Shown in pieces: positions 1 through 5,519 of a stretch of DNA of 5,519 bases (positions within the stretch are counted from its first letter, which is position 1; every line of letters starts with the position of its first letter). The notes beneath the pieces are model-generated. The model ran no database searches, was not told where the DNA came from, and saw only the letters and a list, made by a program, of their open reading frames with translations. Both the position numbers and the translations under genes were made by a program. Source of the DNA: DATGSF01 sp035302865 (lineage in GTDB: Bacteria; Bacteroidota; Bacteroidia; Chitinophagales; Chitinophagaceae); NCBI GenBank assembly GCA_035302865.1, contig DATGSF010000101.1:1-5519 (forward strand), in the 5' to 3' direction.

Positions 1-379
1 CATTAGTGTCTTCAATTTTCTCAAAAGTGTATTTTCCTTTAAAGCTAGCGGCATTTATATCTGATTTTATAAAAGGAGCTGTCATTTCTTCCCATAGTTT
101 TTCTTCCAAACCTACATAGCTGGAATCAATATCATTTTTTATTTTTAATATGGTATAAGGTTGCCCTTTTCTATACTCCCATTGATCTTCAAAAAATTCA
201 ATCATAGAAATATATCCAGCATCATCTCCATCATATTCTAACTCAATATCTTGATTTATTTCTATGATATCCAAATCTTCATATTTGAGTACCTCCTCTT
301 CTGTATTTTCAGTTTTATTCTTACAAGAAATTAAGAATAGAAAGCCACTAAGTAGACTAAAATAAAATGTTTTTTTCAT
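1..379 (-). CDS. Putative lipoprotein of unknown function, N-terminal part only
   Basis: An open frame reads leftward from the ATG at 379-377 to the window edge without a stop, giving 126 residues; the C-terminus lies outside the window. An in-frame TAA at 388-386 (minus strand) fixes this ATG as the first possible start. The protein begins MKKTFYFSLLSGFLFLISC: a short basic N-terminus, a hydrophobic stretch and a lipobox (LISC) with the acylated cysteine at residue 19, so it is expected to be exported, lipidated and processed by signal peptidase II. After the cysteine comes a low-complexity polar linker (KNKTENTEEE), then an acidic, aromatic region with DGDDAGY near 50-56 and WEYRKGQPYTILKI near 67-80. 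I do not recognise a family. The acidic residues after the cysteine might act as an outer-surface export signal of the Bacteroidota kind, but they sit further from the cysteine than in the best-known examples. It is transcribed divergently from thiL. Confidence 0.82.
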   Translation of the reverse strand, partial: MKKTFYFSLLSGFLFLISCKNKTENTEEEVLKYEDLDIIEINQDIELEYDGDDAGYISMIEFFEDQWEYRKGQPYTILKIKNDIDSSYVGLEEKLWEEMTAPFIKSDINAASFKGKYTFEKIEDTN

Positions 380-407
380 AGAATTTTAAAATTGCTATAT
401 TTACTTA

Positions 408-415
408 CAAAGATA
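408..415 (-). promoter_or_regulatory. Predicted -7 promoter element for the lipoprotein gene
   Basis: On the minus strand this reads TATCTTTG, an exact match to the Bacteroidota housekeeping -7 consensus TAnnTTTG. A partial -33 element, TTTA, lies 19 bases upstream at 438-435, a normal spacing. The element sits 28 bases before the ATG at 379, leaving a leader of roughly 20 bases. The call rests on motif match and placement only. Confidence 0.6.
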
Positions 416-450
416 ATTTTTAATTTAGAGCTTGTAAACTATAAGCTTCT

Positions 451-458
451 TATATTTG
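451..458 (+). promoter_or_regulatory. Predicted -7 promoter element for the thiL operon
   Basis: This reads TATATTTG, an exact match to the Bacteroidota -7 consensus TAnnTTTG. A TTG at 432-434 could be the -33 element, although the 16-base spacer is slightly shorter than usual. The element ends 19 bases before the thiL ATG, so the leader would be only about 10-15 bases. That leaves no room for a thiamine-pyrophosphate riboswitch in the transcript. Confidence 0.58.
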
Positions 459-477
459 TGTAAAAATACAATAATTC

Positions 478-1500
478 ATGGAACATACAGAAATTAGTGC
501 CTTAGGGGAATTTGGATTAATCGATCATTTGACGAAAAATAATGAAATTAGACGTTCAACTACAGTTTTAGGTATTGGTGATGATGCTGCTGTAATTGAT
601 CCTATGGGAAAGCAAATTGTTGTAAGTTCAGATATGCTGATTGAAGGAATTCATTTTGATTTGAGTTATACTCCGCTCAAGCATTTAGGTTATAAATCAG
701 TAGTGGTGAATTTATCTGACATTTATGCTATGAATGCTGATCCTACACAGATTACATTAAATATTGGAATAAGTAATCGCTTCTCTGTTGAGGCACTGAC
801 GGAATTTTACGAAGGGGTGTATTTAGCTTGTGAAAAATATAATATAGATTTAGTTGGAGGGGATACTGTAAGCTCTAGAAAAGGATTTATAATCAGTGTA
901 ACCGCAATCGGAGAAGTGAATGAAGATAAAGTTGTAAAACGTTCCACAGCTAGAAAAAATGATATAATTTGTGTTACGGGAGATTTAGGTGCTGCTTATT
1001 TGGGTTTGCAATTATTAGAAAGAGAAAAACAAATATTTCTAAAAAATCCTGATATTCAACCTGATTTAGAAAATAAAGCATATGTAGTTGGAAGATTTTT
1101 AAAACCAGAGGCTAGAAAGGATATTTTTGAATGGTTGGAAAAAGAAGATATTCTTCCTTCTGCTATGATGGATATTAGTGATGGATTAAGTTCGGAATTA
1201 CTACATATTTGCAAACAAAGTAATCTAGGTTGTGTTCTTTATGAAGATAAAATTCCCTTTCATGATGAAACTAAAGAAGTGGCTTATAATTTTAAATTAG
1301 ATCCAACTGCTTGCGCTTTAAGTGGAGGAGAAGATTATGAATTATTATTTACTGTCCATCCTGAAACTTTTGAAAAAATTAGATTTTCAGAGCAAATTAG
1401 TGTAGTAGGATATATGACTGATGCAAAGGAAGGTGCAATTCTACACTCTAAAGGTGGAAATAAGCATAAATTAATTGCCCAAGGTTGGCAACATACATAA
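478..1500 (+). CDS. thiL: Thiamine-monophosphate kinase (ThiL)
   Basis: ThiL phosphorylates thiamine monophosphate with ATP to give thiamine diphosphate, the active cofactor and last step of the bacterial pathway; it is a soluble, Mg-dependent dimer of the PurM/AIR-synthase-like fold. The 340 residues show the family motifs in order: GEFGLI (10-15), GIGDDAAV (32-39), SSDMLIEGIHF (50-60), VNLSDIYAMNADP (77-89), LVGGDT (125-130), MDISDGLS (231-238) and SGGEDYELL (282-290). The aspartates in these motifs are the metal and phosphate ligands in the family; none appears to be missing. Length is a little above the ~325 residues of the E. coli enzyme, the extra being in a charged stretch near 180-205. 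The start is fixed by an in-frame TAA at 472-474, just upstream of the ATG. It is the first gene of a probable four-gene transcription unit. It has an AT-rich codon bias like the genes that follow. Confidence 0.96.
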   Translation: MEHTEISALGEFGLIDHLTKNNEIRRSTTVLGIGDDAAVIDPMGKQIVVSSDMLIEGIHFDLSYTPLKHLGYKSVVVNLSDIYAMNADPTQITLNIGISNRFSVEALTEFYEGVYLACEKYNIDLVGGDTVSSRKGFIISVTAIGEVNEDKVVKRSTARKNDIICVTGDLGAAYLGLQLLEREKQIFLKNPDIQPDLENKAYVVGRFLKPEARKDIFEWLEKEDILPSAMMDISDGLSSELLHICKQSNLGCVLYEDKIPFHDETKEVAYNFKLDPTACALSGGEDYELLFTVHPETFEKIRFSEQISVVGYMTDAKEGAILHSKGGNKHKLIAQGWQHT

Positions 1501-1535
1501 AACTTTATTACCTTGAAAGTAAAAATATAGCGCAT

Positions 1536-2786
1536 ATGGTATTGAATTATATATTTATTGCATTCTTTGTTATAGGCTTTATTGTGGCCTTAATCAAAAT
1601 GCTTTTTTTAGGAGATACAGAAATTTTCAGTACCATGATAAATAGCATGTTTGATTCTGCAAAAACAGGATTTGAAATTTCTTTGGGTTTAACGGGTATG
1701 ATGGCGCTTTGGTTAGGATTAATGAAAATAGGAGAGGGTGCAGGAATGGTAAAACAATTTTCAAAAGCAGTTCAACCAGTATTTACGAGAATCTTTAAAG
1801 GAGTTCCTAAAGATCATCCTGCTCATGGTAGCATTGCTATGAATTTCTCTGCTAATATGCTGGGCTTGGATAATGCTGCTACTCCTTTAGGATTAAAAGC
1901 TATGGATGATTTGCAAAGTTTAAATCCAAATCCTAAAGTAGCTACAGATGCACAAATCATGTTTTTAGTCCTCAATACCGCTGGGATGACTATTATTCCA
2001 ACCTCAATTATTGCTATTCGACAAACTATGGCAATTAAAGAAGGAATCGAAGGTTTTAATGGAGCTGATATATTTTTACCAATTCTAATAACTACTTTTA
2101 TTTCTTTTGTTATTGCTATGTTTACAGCTGCTGCAGTTCAAAAAATTAATGTTTGGAATAAAGCTATAATTTCTTTTGTGCTTATATTCTCTATTATAAT
2201 TGGTGGCTTGTCCTATTGGTTACAAGGAATGGAGGAGGAGCAAATGAATCAAACTATTGGAATCATAGGTAGTGTTAGTATCATGGCTATAGTTATGTCG
2301 TTTATTATAGCAGGTTTGGTAAAAAAAGTTAATGTATATGATTTGTTTATTCAAGGAGCAACCGAAGGATTTAAAGTTGCTGTAAGTATTATTCCTTATT
2401 TAATCGCCATGTTAATTGCAATTAGTGTTTTTAGAGCATCGGGAAGTATGGATTTTTTATTATGGGGAATAGCTAGTATCTTTCAAGCTCTTGGATGGAA
2501 TACTGATTTTGTACCTACTTTACCTGTAGCTATTATGAAACCTTTGAGTGGTAGTGGTGCGAGAGGAATGATGGTTGATGTTATGCAAGAATATGGTGTA
2601 AATTCTTTTCAAGGAAAATTGGCTTCTATAATGCAAGGAAGCACAGAAACAACTTTGTTTGTATTGGCAGTGTATTTTGGAAGTGTGAAAATTACCAATA
2701 CACGAAATGCGGTATTGCTAGGTTTGTTTGCAGACTTAGTTGCAATAGTTGTTGCTATACTTTTAGCTTATTTATTTTATTATTAA
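1536..2786 (+). CDS. Fused SpmA/SpmB-type nucleoside-recognition (Gate) membrane protein
   Basis: The 416-residue membrane protein joins two units that are separate in sporulating Firmicutes. The N-terminal half resembles SpmA (spore maturation protein A), with NFSANMLGLDNAATPLGL at 103-120 and a likely membrane segment at 5-22. The C-terminal half resembles SpmB, with PLSGSGARGMM at 336-346 and GSTETTLFV at 368-376. Both halves belong to the 'nucleoside recognition'/Gate domain family; hydrophobic segments lie near 45-62, 178-200, 208-228, 241-261, 281-299 and 392-414. The organism type suggested here does not sporulate, so the spore name is historical and the substrate or role is unknown. 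The ATG at 1536 is preferred over an upstream in-frame TTG at 1485, which would overlap thiL and add 17 polar residues before the first membrane helix. The gene follows thiL by 35 bases with no visible promoter, and is 12 bases before the next gene, so cotranscription is likely. Confidence 0.9.
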   Translation: MVLNYIFIAFFVIGFIVALIKMLFLGDTEIFSTMINSMFDSAKTGFEISLGLTGMMALWLGLMKIGEGAGMVKQFSKAVQPVFTRIFKGVPKDHPAHGSIAMNFSANMLGLDNAATPLGLKAMDDLQSLNPNPKVATDAQIMFLVLNTAGMTIIPTSIIAIRQTMAIKEGIEGFNGADIFLPILITTFISFVIAMFTAAAVQKINVWNKAIISFVLIFSIIIGGLSYWLQGMEEEQMNQTIGIIGSVSIMAIVMSFIIAGLVKKVNVYDLFIQGATEGFKVAVSIIPYLIAMLIAISVFRASGSMDFLLWGIASIFQALGWNTDFVPTLPVAIMKPLSGSGARGMMVDVMQEYGVNSFQGKLASIMQGSTETTLFVLAVYFGSVKITNTRNAVLLGLFADLVAIVVAILLAYLFYY

Positions 2787-2798
2787 GATAATAATACT

Positions 2799-2927
2799 AT
2801 GGAAAAGAAAATAGATGGAAATCAAGAAGATAATATAAAATATTGGAAAAAGTGGTATATCGCTCTTTTTTTATGGCTCCTAGTATTGATTATTCTATTT
2901 TACTTGTTTACTAAAAAATATGCATGA
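2799..2927 (+). CDS. Small single-span membrane protein, possible accessory subunit of the adjacent symporter
   Basis: This 42-residue frame begins MEKKIDGNQEDNIKYWKKWY, has one strongly hydrophobic helix at about residues 21-38 and ends in the basic tail TKKYA. It starts 12 bases after the SpmA/B-like gene, and its TGA overlaps the symporter ATG as ATGA, the arrangement expected for translational coupling. A charged N-terminus, a YW pair and then one helix recall the small partner proteins encoded beside SSS transporters in other bacteria (the DUF4212, DUF485 and DUF3311 types), but at 42 residues it is about half the usual size and I cannot assign it to one of those families. The lysine-rich tail after the helix could favour a cytoplasmic C-terminus by the positive-inside rule, but both flanks carry lysines. 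The coding call rests on the tight packing between two clear genes, the stop/start overlap and the well-formed helix. The function is inferred. Confidence 0.78.
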   Translation: MEKKIDGNQEDNIKYWKKWYIALFLWLLVLIILFYLFTKKYA

Positions 2928-4618
2928 GTACAATTGATTGGATAGTTTTAACGGTTACACTTCTCATTATTATAATTTATGGAATTTATAAAAGTAAAGG
3001 GCAATCCAGTTCCGATTCCTTTTTACGTGCAGGAAGAGAAATGCCTTGGCATGTTGTTCTGTTAGGAATTATGGCAACTCAAGCTAGTGCAATTACTTTT
3101 ATTTCCGGTCCAGGTCAAGCTTATGCTGACGGTATGCGCTTTGTACAATATTATTTTGGATTACCATTAGCAATGATTGTTATTAGCGTTGTTTTTGTCC
3201 CTATATTCGCTAAACTGAATGTTTATACTGCTTATGAGTACTTAGATCAGCGTTTTGATAGAAGAACTCGATTGTTTACAGGTTTCTTATTTTTATTTTC
3301 AAGAGGAGTTTCTACAGGAATTAGTGTCTATGCACCATCAATTGTGTTTTCAACTATTTTTGGATGGGATGTTTATTTAACTAATATTTTAATGGGTGGA
3401 TTGTTAATTGTATATTCCTATACGGGCGGAGCAAGAGCAATTGCACATACACAAAAAATTCAGTTTGGGATTATTCTTACTGCTATGCTTATTGCAGGGG
3501 TGATGGTGGTATATCTTTTACCAGATGGAATTGGATTGCCAGAAGCATTAAAAGTTGCTGGTAAATCTGGAAAGCTAAATGTTATTACTACAGAATTTGA
3601 TTTAAATGATCGCTATAATATATGGTCGGGTGTTATTGGAGGCTTTTTCTTGGCATTGTCCTATTTTGGAACAGATCAAAGCCAAGTAGGCCGCTATTTA
3701 ACAGCAAAAAGTATGCGTGAAAGTCGTTTGGGTTTATTATTAAATGGCTTTGTGAAAATTCCAATGCAGTTCGGTATTTTATTGGTAGGGGCTTTATTAT
3801 TTAGTTTTTACACTTTCCAAAAACAACCTTTGTTTTTTAATGAAACTGCAATGGAGAAAATGGAACAAATTGAACCAGAGTTTTCACAAGAAATTCAAGC
3901 GAGTTTTGGAGCTTTAGCTGAAGAACAACAAGTGTTAAGTAAAGCTTTGGTACAAAAAGATATAAGTGTACAGGAAGAAGCAATAGTTTTAGAGAAATTT
4001 CAATCCAATGTAGATGAAATGAAAAGGATTAAAGGGAGTTATGAAAAGAAATTGGCACAATACAGAACTGAAATTGGTGCATCTAATACTGATACTAATT
4101 ATGTTTTTCTGCATTTCGTACAAAACTATTTACCAGTAGGTTTAGTGGGATTAATCTTTGCAATTATTTTTCTAGCAAGTTGGGGCTCTATATCTGCTGC
4201 TATTAATTCTCTTGCTTCTTCTACATTAATGGACTTTCATAAGGTATTAATTCCTGAAGGCTGGTCAGACGCCAAAGAACTTAGATGGGGAAGAATATAT
4301 ACTTTAATTTGGGGAATCTTTGGAATTATAGTTGCTATGTTCGCAACGAAAATGGGTTCATTAATTGAGGCAGTAAATGAATTGGGAAGTTTATTTTATG
4401 GTGCAATTTTAGGGATTTTCCTAACTGCATTTTTTCTGAAATCTATTAAAGGAAAACATGTTTTTTATGCGGCATTATTGTCGGAAATAGGCGTTTTAAT
4501 CATTTATGTTTTTAATTGGGTATCCTTTTTATGGCTGAATGTTATTGGAGCTGGATTAGTTATTTTATTTGCTGTTTTTCTAAAAATGTTTAGTAAAGAA
4601 AATAAGAGTATTGCTTGA
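2924..4618 (+). CDS. Sodium:solute symporter (SSS/SLC5 family), substrate unknown
   Basis: An inner-membrane secondary transporter with the LeuT-like fold, 564 residues, about 13 membrane segments. Recognisable parts are ATQASAITFISGPG (51-64, first core helix), YSYTGGARAIAHTQKIQ (164-180, a core family motif), GTDQSQVGRYLTAKS (249-263, close to the TDQ..VQRYL motif of SLC5-type monocarboxylate, vitamin and iodide carriers) and LPVGLVGLIFA to SAAINSLASSTLMD (403-437, eighth core helix). Between the seventh and eighth core helices lies a charged insert (about 305-392) rich in E, K and Q with heptad-like spacing; other SSS proteins are much shorter here. Two positions linked to sodium in relatives differ: TQ177 replaces the usual TD, and G421-S422 stands where two hydroxyl residues are usual. 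The ATG overlaps the stop of the small upstream gene by four bases. SSS substrates range over sugars, amino acids, carboxylates and vitamins; nothing here decides among them. Confidence 0.93.
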   Translation: MSTIDWIVLTVTLLIIIIYGIYKSKGQSSSDSFLRAGREMPWHVVLLGIMATQASAITFISGPGQAYADGMRFVQYYFGLPLAMIVISVVFVPIFAKLNVYTAYEYLDQRFDRRTRLFTGFLFLFSRGVSTGISVYAPSIVFSTIFGWDVYLTNILMGGLLIVYSYTGGARAIAHTQKIQFGIILTAMLIAGVMVVYLLPDGIGLPEALKVAGKSGKLNVITTEFDLNDRYNIWSGVIGGFFLALSYFGTDQSQVGRYLTAKSMRESRLGLLLNGFVKIPMQFGILLVGALLFSFYTFQKQPLFFNETAMEKMEQIEPEFSQEIQASFGALAEEQQVLSKALVQKDISVQEEAIVLEKFQSNVDEMKRIKGSYEKKLAQYRTEIGASNTDTNYVFLHFVQNYLPVGLVGLIFAIIFLASWGSISAAINSLASSTLMDFHKVLIPEGWSDAKELRWGRIYTLIWGIFGIIVAMFATKMGSLIEAVNELGSLFYGAILGIFLTAFFLKSIKGKHVFYAALLSEIGVLIIYVFNWVSFLWLNVIGAGLVILFAVFLKMFSKENKSIA

Positions 4619-4644
4619 TATTAAAGTTTAAAAGTTATAATAAA

Positions 4645-4688
4645 AGCTAAATATTGCGAAAATATTACTAAATTAGCTACGGTTTTTT
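4645..4688 (+). terminator. Weak possible Rho-independent terminator after the symporter gene
   Basis: AGCTAA at 4645-4650 is the reverse complement of TTAGCT at 4673-4678, and AATATT at 4650-4655 can pair with AATATT at 4661-4666 around a GCGAA loop, leaving an asymmetric bulge on the 3' side. Six T residues follow at 4683-4688. The stem is AT-rich and interrupted, so it is much weaker than a textbook terminator. Its place 27 bases after the symporter stop and before a functionally unrelated gene supports the call. Confidence 0.38.
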
Positions 4689-4712
4689 ATTTACAAAAAT
4701 ATATAAAAGGCA

Positions 4713-5519
4713 ATGGCAAAAAAGACAAAGCAAGTTGAATCGCTTGAAAAACAACTCTGGAAAGCAGCGGATAAGCTCCGTAAGAATATTGATGCTGCAG
4801 AATACAAACACATTGTTTTAGGATTGATTTTCCTGAAATATATTTCCGATTCTTTTGAGGAACTCTACGAACAATTACTCAAAGAAGTAGAAAAAGGAGC
4901 TGACCCCGAAGATAGAGATGAATACAAAGCTGAAAACATTTTCTTTGTACCCAAAGATGCCCGTTGGAACTTTCTACAATCCAAGGCTAAACAACCTGAA
5001 ATTGGAAAATTTGTGGACGATGCCATGGATGCCATAGAAAAGGAAAATGCGTCGCTAAAAGGAGTGTTGCCCAAGGTTTACGCAAGACAGAATTTAGATC
5101 CAACCAGCTTAGGAGAATTGATTGACTTGATTAGTAATATTGCTTTGGGTGACACAAAATCAAGAAGTGCAGATGTATTAGGACACGTTTTTGAATATTT
5201 CTTGGGAGAATTTGCCTTAGCGGAAGGAAAAAAAGGAGGACAATTCTATACGCCAAGAAGTGTTGTTGAATTATTAGTAGAAATGCTAGAACCACACAAA
5301 GGAAGAGTGTTTGACCCTTGTTGTGGAAGTGGTGGAATGTTTGTACAATCTGAAAAATTCGTTGCACAACATCAAGGGCGAATCAATGATATTTCCATTT
5401 ATGGACAAGAAAGTAATCAAACCACTTGGCGATTGGCAAAAATGAATTTAGCTATTCGTGGAATTGACAGTTCGCAAGTAAAATGGAACAACGAAGGTTC
5501 TTTTTTAAACGATGCACAC
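4713..5519 (+). CDS. hsdM: Type I restriction-modification DNA methyltransferase subunit (HsdM), N-terminal part
   Basis: HsdM is the adenine-N6 methyltransferase subunit of type I restriction-modification systems; it works with a specificity subunit (HsdS) to mark self DNA and with HsdR to cut unmodified DNA. The frame is open for 269 codons to the right edge, about half of a typical HsdM. Residues 9-150 match the helical N-terminal domain (SLEKQLWKAADKLR, EYKHIVLGLIFLKYISDSF). From about 155 the methyltransferase domain begins with LGHVFEYFLGEFA, GGQFYTPRSVVELL (175-188) and the SAM-binding motif DPCCGSGGMF (201-210), followed by YGQESNQTTWRLAKMNLAIRG (230-250, key residues GQE and the NLAIRG helix). 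The catalytic NPPF-type motif should lie just past the edge. An in-frame TAA at 4704-4706 fixes the start. No TAnnTTTG element is seen in the 94-base gap upstream. Sampled 60-base rows have higher G+C (22-27 of 60) than several symporter and SpmA/B rows (16-17 of 60, though one symporter row has 26), which hints at a different origin. Confidence 0.94.
   Translation, partial: MAKKTKQVESLEKQLWKAADKLRKNIDAAEYKHIVLGLIFLKYISDSFEELYEQLLKEVEKGADPEDRDEYKAENIFFVPKDARWNFLQSKAKQPEIGKFVDDAMDAIEKENASLKGVLPKVYARQNLDPTSLGELIDLISNIALGDTKSRSADVLGHVFEYFLGEFALAEGKKGGQFYTPRSVVELLVEMLEPHKGRVFDPCCGSGGMFVQSEKFVAQHQGRINDISIYGQESNQTTWRLAKMNLAIRGIDSSQVKWNNEGSFLNDAH

Noticed and set aside
380..477. Possible thiamine-pyrophosphate riboswitch upstream of thiL
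   Set aside because: The whole intergenic gap is 98 bases, the predicted transcript leader is only about 10-15 bases, and the conserved CUGAGA-type core of the TPP element is not present.
1485..1535. N-terminal extension of the SpmA/B-like protein from position 1485
   Set aside because: The extension would start with TTG, overlap the end of thiL by 16 bases and place 17 polar residues before the first helix; the ATG at 1536 with an A-rich leader is a better start.
1335..1535. Minus-strand open frame of 66 codons
   Set aside because: It lies almost wholly opposite the conserved 3' end of thiL, has no promoter-like element, and its product has no recognisable features.
4619..4712. Promoter for hsdM in the gap after the symporter
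   Set aside because: No TAnnTTTG match exists on the plus strand; AT-rich near-matches such as TACGGTTT lack the TTTG core. A degenerate promoter or read-through past the weak terminator remains possible.
4865..5074. Minus-strand open frame of 69 codons
   Set aside because: It is antisense to the HsdM N-terminal domain, which is clearly coding on the plus strand; its serine-rich product looks like a shadow translation.
5131..5367. Minus-strand open frame of 78 codons with hydrophobic residues
   Set aside because: It is antisense to the HsdM SAM-binding region (including DPCCGSGGMF), so conservation there is explained by hsdM; no independent evidence supports a gene.
1..5519. CRISPR arrays, tRNA or rRNA genes, insertion sequences and long direct repeats
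   Set aside because: Reading both strands by eye showed no regularly spaced repeats, tRNA-like cloverleaf, transposase motif or terminal inverted repeats; genes fill nearly the whole window.

Overview
The window looks like chromosomal DNA from a member of the Bacteroidota, most likely a flavobacterium. The pointers are AT-rich DNA, no convincing Shine-Dalgarno sequences but A-rich leaders before the start codons, two matches to the Bacteroidota -7 promoter element TAnnTTTG, a Bacteroidota-style lipoprotein, a ThiL of the flavobacterial type (LGEFGLIDHLTK near its N-terminus) and a fused SpmA-SpmB protein. No species can be named from this sequence.

Layout: (1) bases 1-379, minus strand: the N-terminal 126 residues of a lipoprotein of unknown function that runs off the left edge. 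(2) bases 380-477: a compact divergent promoter region with one TAnnTTTG element facing each way. (3) bases 478-4618, plus strand: a tight four-gene run of thiL (thiamine-monophosphate kinase), a fused SpmA/SpmB 'nucleoside recognition' (Gate) membrane protein, a 42-residue single-span membrane protein, and a 564-residue sodium:solute symporter whose ATG overlaps the stop codon of the small gene (ATGA). (4) bases 4619-4712: an AT-rich gap with a weak hairpin plus T-run that may end the operon. (5) bases 4713-5519, plus strand: the first 269 codons of a type I restriction-modification methyltransferase subunit (HsdM), open at the right edge.

The thiL-to-symporter genes are probably transcribed together: gaps are 35, 12 and -4 bases, and no promoter element is visible between them. 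ThiL makes the cofactor thiamine diphosphate in the cytoplasm, whereas the next three products are inner-membrane proteins. The small protein is the best candidate for something under-described: its position and YW-plus-one-helix layout resemble the small partner subunits found next to other SSS transporters. The symporter also carries an ~80-residue charged, helix-prone insert in a loop expected to be periplasmic, and departs from the usual residues at two places tied to sodium handling in other SSS proteins. The hsdM gene looks like the start of a separate, possibly horizontally acquired defence cassette that continues beyond the window. Otherwise the region looks like ordinary core genome.
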